Program-made: the position numbers and the translations under genes
Notes under the pieces: generated by a model
The model's input: the letters and a program-made list of their open reading frames with translations, nothing else
Told to the model about the DNA's origin: nothing
Databases searched by the model: none
Shown here: positions 6,290 through 13,042 of the stretch, one piece after another
Numbering within the stretch: position 1 is the stretch's first letter
How the letters are laid out: each line of letters opens with the position of its first letter
DNA from: a bacterium
GTDB taxonomy: Bacteria > Chlamydiota > Chlamydiia > Chlamydiales > Rhabdochlamydiaceae
Reading direction: 5' to 3'
Assembly (NCBI GenBank): GCA_021802305.1
Contig: JAKAAD010000012.1
Location: forward strand, 1 to 15,188
Length of the DNA stretch: 15,188 nt

Positions 6290-6985
6290 TTAAAAATCTG
6301 CTCGTAAAAGAAGGGAAATCCCCTGCAGGGTAAGAGCATGGAGATGTATCCATCTCGTATACTCATACGCAAGCGTGAAGGAGAGTACGGATTCGCGAAG
6401 GTAGAGGGGAAAAATCCCTTTGAGCCCTCCTTGTGCGCTCAAGCTTTCCACATCTTTATTGCCCAAGAGGGCGCTTCCCCAAAACGAAGAAAAAAGAGCG
6501 ATAGATCTCCAAAGGCGCACTTCAAAATCTGTGCCAAATAATAGTCCTCCAGCGCGCAGGTGCTCCTCGCGATAAGGAGAAAGGCGCTGTTTGATAAAAG
6601 CACCCCTTAGCCCGAGATAGGGTTGGAACGCAAAATAAGGAGTAGGATATCGAAGCCAATGGCATGCAAGATCCAGCGTATTGTATTTGAGTCGCCATCT
6701 TCCCGTAGTACGAAACTGGGAATAGAGTGCTTCTAGATCCCAAATATTTTGCGACTCAAAGCCTAGACCCACGCGAAACCCAGAATCCCAGGAGGATGTT
6801 TTAGAAGGGGCCTCCCTTTCAGCATACCATTTGAGAAAGCCCCCGGAAAGAGTGAGACCAAAAGCGTTTACGGGAACGCGATCGAGAAAAGCATCCTGTG
6901 TATAGAGGCAAGTACTGCCGAAACAGCAGAAGAGAAGAAAAAAGAGGTTACGAAGTACGCGTATATCCTTGCTTGAGTTCTGCAC
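6290..6985 (-). CDS. Short Lpg1974/MOMP-like outer membrane beta-barrel protein
   Basis: About 231 aa from GTG 6983-6985; a TTG at 6992-6994 would add three residues. An N-terminal signal peptide is visible: basic R-V-L-R-N, hydrophobic L-F-F-L-L-F-C-C-F-G-S, probable cleavage before the Thr-Gln-Asp region. The mature part has alternating hydrophobic/aromatic strands. The segment W-D-S-G-F-R-V-G-L-G-F-E followed by W-D-L-E-A-L-Y-S resembles the PGFRVGLGY...WD motif of the Legionella MOMP (Lpg1974, PF05150) family, which is expanded in environmental chlamydiae. The protein ends in Phe, as outer-membrane barrels usually do. It is shorter than typical members (about 300-400 aa), so it may be a reduced barrel. 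GGA lies 9 nt before the GTG. The gene begins inside the 3' end of the EamA transporter gene, so expression is probably coupled to it. Confidence 0.72.
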   Translation of the reverse strand: MQNSSKDIRVLRNLFFLLFCCFGSTCLYTQDAFLDRVPVNAFGLTLSGGFLKWYAEREAPSKTSSWDSGFRVGLGFESQNIWDLEALYSQFRTTGRWRLKYNTLDLACHWLRYPTPYFAFQPYLGLRGAFIKQRLSPYREEHLRAGGLLFGTDFEVRLWRSIALFSSFWGSALLGNKDVESLSAQGGLKGIFPLYLRESVLSFTLAYEYTRWIHLHALTLQGISLLLRADF

Positions 6986-7868
6986 GATGAACAATCCAGA
7001 GACCGAAAAGAACGATACCCGTAGATGCGAACATGAGAGGAGAAATGGATTCGTTCAGGAAGAACCAGCTATAAAGCGATGCAAAAATAGGACTGAGTAG
7101 ACCCATCAAAGAAAGAAATGTCGCGGTAAATCGTTTTAAAAGCATTCCATAAAAAGTATAGCAAAGGAGATTTGAGATGATCATGAGACCGAGGGTTCCC
7201 TGCGCAAAATGATAGAGTTCTCCTTTTCCTACAGGTAGAGGGTGCCAAGATTCAAAGAGGTAGGAGTGCAGGAGAGCAAAGGTGCCTCCAAATACCATGC
7301 TCATGGCTGTAGTTAGAGAAGGAGGTAGAGCATTGCCTTTGACGATCAATCGCAAAAGTATCCACCCATATACGGAAACGAGCGCGGCTCCTATGACAGA
7401 TAGAGTTGGCCAAGAAAAGAAACCGTACGCCTGAAAGAGTTCTTCAGATCCCGTTTGCTGGATGAGGATGGGGAGCATCCCGGCAAATCCTAAGCAAAGT
7501 CCTAACCATTTTTCCCAGGTCATTTTCTCTCGGAAATGAAGGTAGGAAAAGAGCGCAGCAAAGAAAGGAGATAGACTATAGATGAAACACGTTTTGGCTG
7601 CGGAGAGATGCTGAAGGCCCCAAAACTCAAGCGCATTTGTAAGATAGACGCTAAAAAAGGCAAGTGCAGCAAGGGGAAAAGCGTGTTTCCATTTGAGAAC
7701 GAGCGCTTTTTTGCGAAAAAGCGCAAGGAATGCGAGAAGAAGGATCCCCGATAGTAAAGCGCGCACTCCCGTGAGAAACAGAGGAGAGCCAAATTGCAAG
7801 GTCCACTTCCCTAAGGGGAATACGCTGGACCAAATGGCATAGAGAAGAATACTGAAAAAAACCGCCAT
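6948..7868 (-). CDS. EamA-family (DMT superfamily) membrane transporter
   Basis: A 306-aa protein with about ten transmembrane segments arranged as two EamA halves (about 1-140 and 155-297). It opens with a hydrophobic segment containing the W-S-S-V-F-P-L-G-K pattern common to DMT exporters/importers. The second half ends in a strongly hydrophobic segment and a short basic tail. ATG 7866-7868 is preceded by GGAG at a good distance (AACGGAGAAATT before ATG), so the start is well supported. Substrate is not determinable. Known chlamydial DMT members include an S-adenosylmethionine/S-adenosylhomocysteine exchanger, but that specificity is only a possibility here. Its 3' end overlaps the OMP gene, and it is transcribed divergently from mdh. 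Confidence 0.88.
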   Translation of the reverse strand: MAVFFSILLYAIWSSVFPLGKWTLQFGSPLFLTGVRALLSGILLLAFLALFRKKALVLKWKHAFPLAALAFFSVYLTNALEFWGLQHLSAAKTCFIYSLSPFFAALFSYLHFREKMTWEKWLGLCLGFAGMLPILIQQTGSEELFQAYGFFSWPTLSVIGAALVSVYGWILLRLIVKGNALPPSLTTAMSMVFGGTFALLHSYLFESWHPLPVGKGELYHFAQGTLGLMIISNLLCYTFYGMLLKRFTATFLSLMGLLSPIFASLYSWFFLNESISPLMFASTGIVLFGLWIVHRAELKQGYTRTS

Positions 7869-7942
7869 AATTTCTCCGTTATGATAAATTTTTTCTATTT
7901 TTTATAAAAGAAAAAAATAATTGTTCTTATTAGTATGGGGTT
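7869..7942. promoter_or_regulatory. AT-rich divergent promoter region between EamA transporter and mdh
   Basis: A 74-nt, very AT-rich spacer between two divergent starts, containing TATAAA (7903-7908, within a near-palindrome readable on both strands) and long A and T runs. Both transcription units must start here or just outside. No convincing -35 box pairs with a -10 on either strand. A GGGG run (7937-7940) sits unusually close (2 nt) to the mdh ATG. Confidence 0.35.
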
Positions 7943-8929
7943 ATGGGCGTTTCCATTAAGAAAATAGCGATCACGGGCGCAGGGGGACAGATTGCATATA
8001 ACCTTCTTTTTCGCATTGCTTCTGGAGAGATGCTAGGAAAAGAACAGCCGATAGCGCTCCATCTCTTAGAAATTCCTCCGGCTCTTCCTTCTCTTCAGGG
8101 GGTCGTCATGGAGTTAGAAGATTGTGCCTTTCCCTTAGTAAAAGAAATTGTATTTGGTTCTGATCCCCAAAAAATATTTAACGATGTAGATATAGCACTG
8201 CTCGTTGGTGCGAAACCACGAGGCCCGGGGATGGAACGAAAGGATCTGCTCAAAGAAAATGCGAGCATTTTTCGCGAACAGGGAGAGGCATTGAACGCAA
8301 AGGCAAAACGCGATGCAATCATCTTTGTCGTAGGAAATCCCTGTAACACCAATTGTTTGATTGCAATGCACCACGCGCCGCAGCTGAACAAGAAGCGCTT
8401 TTTTGCCATGACGCGACTCGATGCAAATCGCGCTGCTCATGCACTTGCACAGAAAGCGAAGGTTCCGGTGAGCGATATTTCCAGGATTGCGATTTGGGGC
8501 AATCACTCCTCGACAATGGTGCCTGATTTTCTCCATGCGCATATTCGTGGAGTTCCTGTTACCGAAGTGATTCGCGATCGCGCCTGGCTAGAACGAGAAT
8601 TCGTCACAGAAGTGCAGCAAAGAGGGGCTGCCGTCATCAAAGCGCGTGGAAAGTCTTCTGCTGCATCTGCAGCCTCGGCTACCATTGATAGCATCCGATC
8701 ACTTATGGTTCCTACATCTCCTGCAGATTGGTTTTCTGTGGGGATGCTTTCGAATGGAAATCCCTATGGGGTGAAAGAGGGAATCATTTTTTCATTTCCT
8801 TGCCGCTCGAAGGGCAATGGAGAGGTGGAAATCGTTTCTGGTCTTGAGTGGGACGATTTTTTGCAACGAGGAATTCAAGAGACAGAAAGAGAGCTGCTAG
8901 AAGAAAAAGCTGCTGTGCAAGGGGTATAG
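7943..8929 (+). CDS. mdh: Malate dehydrogenase
   Basis: Cytosolic NAD-dependent oxidation of malate to oxaloacetate. It has 328 aa, the usual length for the cytosolic/Chlamydia-type enzyme. The Rossmann motif T-G-A-G-G-Q-I-A is at 11-18. The substrate-binding Arg loop K-P-R-G-P-G-M-E-R-K lies at 91-100. G-N-P-C-N-T-N is at 131-137, the relay Asp is in T-R-L-D-A-N-R (D160), and the catalytic His is in W-G-N-H-S-S-T (H188). The residue pattern is malate dehydrogenase rather than lactate dehydrogenase. It is followed after 8 nt by citrate synthase, so the pair can make oxaloacetate and condense it. An upstream ATG at 7935 is out of frame. Confidence 0.96.
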   Translation: MGVSIKKIAITGAGGQIAYNLLFRIASGEMLGKEQPIALHLLEIPPALPSLQGVVMELEDCAFPLVKEIVFGSDPQKIFNDVDIALLVGAKPRGPGMERKDLLKENASIFREQGEALNAKAKRDAIIFVVGNPCNTNCLIAMHHAPQLNKKRFFAMTRLDANRAAHALAQKAKVPVSDISRIAIWGNHSSTMVPDFLHAHIRGVPVTEVIRDRAWLEREFVTEVQQRGAAVIKARGKSSAASAASATIDSIRSLMVPTSPADWFSVGMLSNGNPYGVKEGIIFSFPCRSKGNGEVEIVSGLEWDDFLQRGIQETERELLEEKAAVQGV

Positions 8930-8937
8930 AATTTTCG

Positions 8938-10101
8938 ATGGCAAAGGATGACATCTTATTTGAGATCAAAAAGGAAAATTTGGATACAGGGCTCCGAGGT
9001 TTTCCCGTAGGGCATTGCGTGACTTCCTATGTCGATGCACAAAAAGGACTCTTTTATTGTGATATACCCATTGATGAATTGAGTCGTTGGGAACCCATCC
9101 GCGTGATTTACTTGTTGTATTCTGGAAAAGAGGGAACGGAAAAAGAGATATTGGGATTTCAACGTGCATTGAAAGAGAGAGAGAAGCTCTCATCCGAAAC
9201 GGTGCAAGCCATTTTGAATCTACCTAAAGCAGGCCATCCGATCCATCTCCTTGCTTGTGCGCTTCTCCTTTTAGGAGCCTTTGAATCTGCACAAGAGTAT
9301 AGGGAAGATTGCCTACGCGTGATTGCAAAGCTACCGCATCTTTCTGCGTTAGTGATCAATCACCATGCAGGATGGGGCAATACGCCTGAGCCCGTGCGTG
9401 AATTGGGGTATATGGAAAATTTCGCCTATATGCTCAATGTTCCAAACAAAGATCTTTTCCGAATCACGGAAGCATTTCGCTTATTCAATATTTTGCATTA
9501 TGACCACGGAGGAGGAAATCTATCTGCTTTTGTAGGAAAAGCTGTTGCTTCTAGCCTCGAAGATCTCTACGGATCCCTTGCTGCAGCCATGTGTGCACTT
9601 GCAGGACCCAAACATGGACGGGCAAATCAAGAGTGCCTGGAATTTGTCCAATCGGTTTTAAGTGAATTAGGAGAACGAGCAACACCAGAACTTCTGGAAA
9701 ATTTGTTACGCCTCCGCCTGAAAGAGGGGAAGCTTCTCTATGGGTTTGGACACGCAGTACTTCGCGTGGAAGATCCTCGTGCATCGATTCTTTATGACTA
9801 TGTAAAGACGCAATATCCGGAACATCCTCTGGTCAAAATTGCTCTTTTACTCCGAACAGTTGGCCCAAAAGTGCTTTTGGAAAACCCCAAAGTGTCTAGT
9901 CCCTATCCCAATGTGGATGGGATTTCCGGGACAATGCTTACTGCTGCAGGATTTGGCTATCCCCTGTATTATACGAACCTATTCGGTCTTGCCCGCTGCG
10001 TGGGAATCAGCAGTCAGATCGTCTATGAACGATTAGAAGCGCGAGGAGGTAGGGGTACGCACATTGTCCGTCCAAAATATCTTTATCAAAAAAGAAAATA
10101 A
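8938..10101 (+). CDS. gltA: Citrate synthase, mitochondrial-like type
   Basis: Condenses oxaloacetate with acetyl-CoA. It has 387 aa from ATG 8938. The frame is open further upstream, but only antisense/out of frame through the end of mdh, so this ATG 8 nt after the mdh stop is preferred. Catalytic residues are present: H226 in A-G-P-K-H-G-R-A-N-Q-E, H272 in Y-G-F-G-H-A-V-L-R, D327 in P-N-V-D-G. The H-Y-D-H-G-G-G-N-L-S-A stretch at 187-197 resembles the eukaryotic mitochondrial enzyme (H-x-D-H-E-G-G-N) more than E. coli GltA. No N-terminal zinc-like or NADH-regulatory extension of the hexameric E. coli type is seen. Chlamydiaceae lack this enzyme, which points to an environmental chlamydia. 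Confidence 0.95.
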   Translation: MAKDDILFEIKKENLDTGLRGFPVGHCVTSYVDAQKGLFYCDIPIDELSRWEPIRVIYLLYSGKEGTEKEILGFQRALKEREKLSSETVQAILNLPKAGHPIHLLACALLLLGAFESAQEYREDCLRVIAKLPHLSALVINHHAGWGNTPEPVRELGYMENFAYMLNVPNKDLFRITEAFRLFNILHYDHGGGNLSAFVGKAVASSLEDLYGSLAAAMCALAGPKHGRANQECLEFVQSVLSELGERATPELLENLLRLRLKEGKLLYGFGHAVLRVEDPRASILYDYVKTQYPEHPLVKIALLLRTVGPKVLLENPKVSSPYPNVDGISGTMLTAAGFGYPLYYTNLFGLARCVGISSQIVYERLEARGGRGTHIVRPKYLYQKRK

Positions 10102-11020
10102 TATCGCTGTTGTCGGAGCAGGATTTGCCGGGCTTGCTATGGCTTGGGAATGTCTTCAAACCAAAGAATGTACTGTCACCTTATTCGATGGAGAAGAACC
10201 CTGTGCCTCTTCTATTGCCGGAGGACTTATGCATCCTTATCCCGGGGAGCATTGCCTAAGAAGCAAGTGGGCAACAGAAGGAATGGAGCACTCGCGAGCA
10301 CTTTTTCGCGTTGCAGAAGAAGCGATAGGCAGACCTGTGTATCGCGAAGGAGTGTTGCGGAGAGTGCAAAATGATGCACAAAGAGCGCGCATGCAAGAAC
10401 ATGCAAAGGTATTTCACGATGTTGAGCAGATAGAAACTGATGCATTCTGGATTCCCTCCGCGGCCACTGTATTTTCTTCGCTCTATCTCAAAGGCTTGAA
10501 AAAAGCGATCGCGCAACGCGGTGCTAACATCATCAGTCAAACCATCCAAACATTACGCGAGCTCGAATCATTTGATACCATTATTCTTGCTGTAGGCGCA
10601 GGGATATGCAAGTTCCCAGAATGCGCTCATCTTCCCATTCAATTGGTGAAAGGACAGATTCTCCACTGTTTGGGAACGAAAATACCGGAAAAAAGCGTAG
10701 TATCCAAAGGGTACGTTGCGATCGCGGAAGATCCCCATCAATGCGTTGTCGGCTCGACTTATGAACACATAGATTCCTTTCAAGCGGATATCGAATGCGC
10801 AACCTCTCTCTTAGTCCCTCAAATTTCTCTCTTTTTTCCTGCTGTGCAAGAATTTGTCATTTCAGATTGTCAAGCAGGAGTGCGCGTTGTTCGTCGTGGG
10901 AACTATTTGCCTTTAGTTGTACAACTCAATGCAAAGACATGGGTGGTCACTGCATTAGGATCTCGAGGACTACTCTATCACGCGCTCTTAGCAAAGAGGC
11001 ATTTGTCCACGAAAGCTTGA
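10064..11020 (+). CDS. FAD-dependent oxidoreductase, DAO family (DadA/MnmC C-domain-like)
   Basis: 318 aa, starting at TTG 10064 and overlapping gltA by 38 nt. No ATG or GTG precedes the FAD-binding strand I-A-V-V-G-A-G-F-A-G (G18, G20, G23). AGGGG (10051-10055) lies 8 nt upstream of the TTG, which supports this start. C-terminal motifs G-V-R-V-V-R-R-G-N-Y-L-P-L and G-S-R-G-L-L-Y-H-A-L-L are those of the DAO family, as seen in the MnmC oxidase domain and D-amino-acid dehydrogenases. From memory the C. trachomatis counterpart next to mdhC (CT375) is annotated D-amino acid dehydrogenase. Substrate is uncertain. No MnmC methyltransferase domain is attached, so a tRNA role would need a separate MnmD. 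It is probably part of the mdh-gltA operon. Confidence 0.85.
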   Translation: MSVQNIFIKKENNIAVVGAGFAGLAMAWECLQTKECTVTLFDGEEPCASSIAGGLMHPYPGEHCLRSKWATEGMEHSRALFRVAEEAIGRPVYREGVLRRVQNDAQRARMQEHAKVFHDVEQIETDAFWIPSAATVFSSLYLKGLKKAIAQRGANIISQTIQTLRELESFDTIILAVGAGICKFPECAHLPIQLVKGQILHCLGTKIPEKSVVSKGYVAIAEDPHQCVVGSTYEHIDSFQADIECATSLLVPQISLFFPAVQEFVISDCQAGVRVVRRGNYLPLVVQLNAKTWVVTALGSRGLLYHALLAKRHLSTKA

Positions 11021-11140
11021 TAGCGCACCCTATCCGAAACGCGTGTTCATCCAGTTGTCCTACTGCGGTGGCGGCTCTTTGCTAAATTTCCACATTTTAA
11101 ATGCATTTGTGTGCATACTGTGAGCCTATTAAATGATTCT

Positions 11141-11145
11141 GGAGG
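11141..11145 (+). promoter_or_regulatory. Strong ribosome binding site deciding the start of the F-box-like gene
   Basis: GGAGG lies 7 nt before ATG 11153. It is one of the best Shine-Dalgarno matches in the window, and it fixes the start against an in-frame upstream TTG/ATG-like extension reaching 11111. Confidence 0.7.
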
Positions 11146-11152
11146 TTTTGTT

Positions 11153-12043
11153 ATGTCTATAAATCTTAATGATAAGTATTTGATTGGTCTCTTGGCCAAT
11201 GAGATAGGACACACTCTCGATTTTGAAACACTACAGAAGTATATTCGTGTGAATAAGCAATGGCGCGAAGTCTTTACTTGCGATAGTTTTTTGAGAAATC
11301 GATTCCCCGCTATAGCTGCTGAAGTAGAGAAACAAGCACCTGGAACAGGCATATGGGAATATTTGTCAAAAAATGGTGTGAGCTCTTTAAAAAAGGTGAA
11401 AAAGTTAATGAATGACTTTGTTCAGAATCATTCCATGCCGGGCTATGCGGAGATGATCTTTCTCTTTCCTTCCCTTTCTTCAAACAAAGCACAAAAACCT
11501 AAAGAGGATTGCCCATTTCTTCGCATAAGATCTTTCACAGGCAGCATAACAACAGAACAGAGGGACCGCTTTATCAAAGAATCTATTGATGAGAGCAACT
11601 GGCCCGGGAAAAAGAACAGTGAGACTAGAATCATGATGATTCCTATGCAAATTCACGATTCATCTACAGAAAAACAAAGGGTAGAATCAATTTCTGAAAA
11701 CTTTATGGATTGGAATAGATTAATGTGGTACCGGGAACAATCTTATAAAATATCATTCTCCAATACGAAAATCATCAATCTAGGGCGGTGCTTGTGGTCA
11801 GCGGGATGGGAACGAGCTCAAAAACATATTGCTAAGGCTTATGCATTTGAACTTTTCAATCCCGAAATTTGCAAGACAGAGGAAGATTCGCATCTTTTGT
11901 GCGAAACACTTAAAAAGCAATTAAATATAGGTGACTTGTGTGAGAACAAATGGGATCTTTCGGATGTTGCACTCGCCTGCGGTGAGAGTAATTCAGCACT
12001 ATTCAAAGCGTCCGAAAACAATGCAGGTAGATTTGTTTCATAG
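11153..12043 (+). CDS. Hypothetical protein with N-terminal F-box-like motif, candidate host-directed effector
   Basis: 296 aa, soluble, no signal peptide or membrane segment. Residues about 10-50 follow an F-box-like pattern: L-A-N-E-I near 14-18, hydrophobic spacing through L-D-F-E-T-L and I-R-V-N-K-Q-W-R-E-V, then F-L-R-N-R-F. F-box proteins recruit substrates to eukaryotic SCF ubiquitin ligases, and environmental chlamydiae carry large families of them as presumed secreted effectors. The rest (about 60-296) is charged and Trp-containing with no recognised repeat or enzyme motif. By eye the gene is more AT-rich than mdh-gltA or hflX, and it sits beside a pseudogene remnant, consistent with acquired DNA. 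The F-box call is a pattern judgement, and the canonical L-P pair is replaced (L-L-A-N-E). Function of the C-terminal part is unknown. Confidence 0.62.
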   Translation: MSINLNDKYLIGLLANEIGHTLDFETLQKYIRVNKQWREVFTCDSFLRNRFPAIAAEVEKQAPGTGIWEYLSKNGVSSLKKVKKLMNDFVQNHSMPGYAEMIFLFPSLSSNKAQKPKEDCPFLRIRSFTGSITTEQRDRFIKESIDESNWPGKKNSETRIMMIPMQIHDSSTEKQRVESISENFMDWNRLMWYREQSYKISFSNTKIINLGRCLWSAGWERAQKHIAKAYAFELFNPEICKTEEDSHLLCETLKKQLNIGDLCENKWDLSDVALACGESNSALFKASENNAGRFVS

Positions 12044-12107
12044 AAATTTTTTCTACTTCTCACGATGTGAATCACTTCATTGAAGAACTAGTTGCTCAAA
12101 GGCAAAG

Positions 12108-12250
12108 ATGCACATGATTCCTAAAGAAAATCCCCTGCTGCTGATCAGACGGAAGAAGGACAACCCAAAATCGAAGTACGCTTCGAAGATGAGACCACTT
12201 GGTTAAGTCGGGCTCAGCCATGCGAGCTAGTTTTGTATCACATTGGTATA
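12108..12250 (+). pseudogene. Frameshifted N-terminal remnant of a RhuM-family (virulence RhuM) protein
   Basis: Two adjacent frames together read like the start of RhuM-family proteins. ATG 12108 (or 12114) gives M-I-P-K-E-N-P-L-L-L up to 12143. Then, after an apparent loss of one base near 12143, another frame from 12146 gives Q-T-E-E-G-Q-P-K-I-E-V-R-F-E-D-E-T-T-W-L, followed by S-R-A-Q to 12217. A third frame from ATG 12220 weakly continues toward the expected M-A-E-L-F. The family normally starts with about this sequence (L-L-L-Y-Q-T-E-D-G-x-x-x-I-E-V-R, T-x-W-L-S-Q-A-Q-M-A-E-L-F). Nothing of the remaining 250-300 residues is present. AAAGG stands before the start. The second frame happens to run in phase into the downstream hydrolase gene, which can mislead start prediction. 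Recognition is from memory of the family pattern. Confidence 0.7.
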
Positions 12251-12259
12251 AATACAGAT

Positions 12260-13042
12260 ATGCAAAAGCAATTTTTATTTCTTGGGACGGGGGCATCGAC
12301 GGGGATTCCTATGATAGGATGTGCGTGCCACGTCTGTACATCGAAAGACCCTCGCGATCAGAGGTTGCGCTCTTCAGGATTACTCACATTGGGAACGAAA
12401 CGACTGATCATCGATGTGGGCCCAGACTTTCGCACACAAGCACTTCGCCATCAGATTACTTCGTTGCATGGGGTGTTGATCACGCATGCCCATTCGGATC
12501 ATGTAGCGGGAATCGATGACTTGCGCGCCTATTACCTTCTGGATCACAAGACGATTCCATGTGTGCTCTCCAAAGAGACGATGAGAGAACTACAACAGCG
12601 ATTCCACTACTTGTGGATGCCAAAAGCCAAAGATAAGAGCCTGGTAGCGCAAATTGCTTTTTTCCCACACGAAGGAGATGAAGGAACCTTTCTTTTTGAA
12701 GATATCCCTATACAATTTTTTACCTATCATCAAAAAGAGATGAAGGTGACTGGATACCGCATAGGCAGTTTTGCATATGTGTCGGACATTCGCGAATATG
12801 GGGAAGGGATCTTTACTTTTTTAGAGAATGTCGACATTCTCGTTCTCAGTGCTCTGCGCCACGATCCAAGTCCGATGCATTTTACCATCGATGAAGCCAT
12901 AGAATTTGCTCGCAAAGTGAAAGCAAAGGCAACGTATTTTACGCATATTGCCCACGAAATCGAACATGAAAGAACAGCACGCGTTCTTCCCCCTTCGATA
13001 TTTTTAGCATATGACGGGCTCACTGTAGAGATACCAAAATGA
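12260..13042 (+). CDS. PhnP-like metallo-beta-lactamase-fold phosphodiesterase
   Basis: 260 aa from ATG 12260. A TTG at 12233 and the open frame before it belong to the RhuM remnant. The zinc-binding H-A-H-S-D-H motif is at 76-81, with preceding I-D-V-G-P-D at 51-56. G-C-A-C-H-V-C at 20-26 places Cys at 21, 23 and 26, the spacing of the structural zinc site of E. coli PhnP. T-H-I-A-H near the C-terminus supplies further ligands. PhnP opens phosphoribosyl cyclic phosphates, but no other phn genes are visible here, so the natural substrate could be another cyclic nucleotide or phosphodiester. Chlamydiae carry this gene next to hflX (C. trachomatis CT380/CT379 from memory), and here too the stop overlaps hflX by 4 nt. 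Confidence 0.88.
   Translation: MQKQFLFLGTGASTGIPMIGCACHVCTSKDPRDQRLRSSGLLTLGTKRLIIDVGPDFRTQALRHQITSLHGVLITHAHSDHVAGIDDLRAYYLLDHKTIPCVLSKETMRELQQRFHYLWMPKAKDKSLVAQIAFFPHEGDEGTFLFEDIPIQFFTYHQKEMKVTGYRIGSFAYVSDIREYGEGIFTFLENVDILVLSALRHDPSPMHFTIDEAIEFARKVKAKATYFTHIAHEIEHERTARVLPPSIFLAYDGLTVEIPK

Noticed and set aside
11099..11108. Palindrome AAATGCATTT before the F-box-like gene as an operator
   Set aside because: A single 10-bp AT-rich palindrome is expected by chance, and no second copy or overlapping promoter was found.
12233..12252. TTGTAT and TATAAA as a promoter of the PhnP-like gene
   Set aside because: The spacing is only 8 nt, far too short for a -35/-10 pair, and no better -35 is seen upstream.
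12146..12259. N-terminal extension of the PhnP-like hydrolase
   Set aside because: The frame is open by chance and its residues match a RhuM remnant. The hydrolase fold begins at ATG 12260, and PhnP cysteine numbering fits that start.
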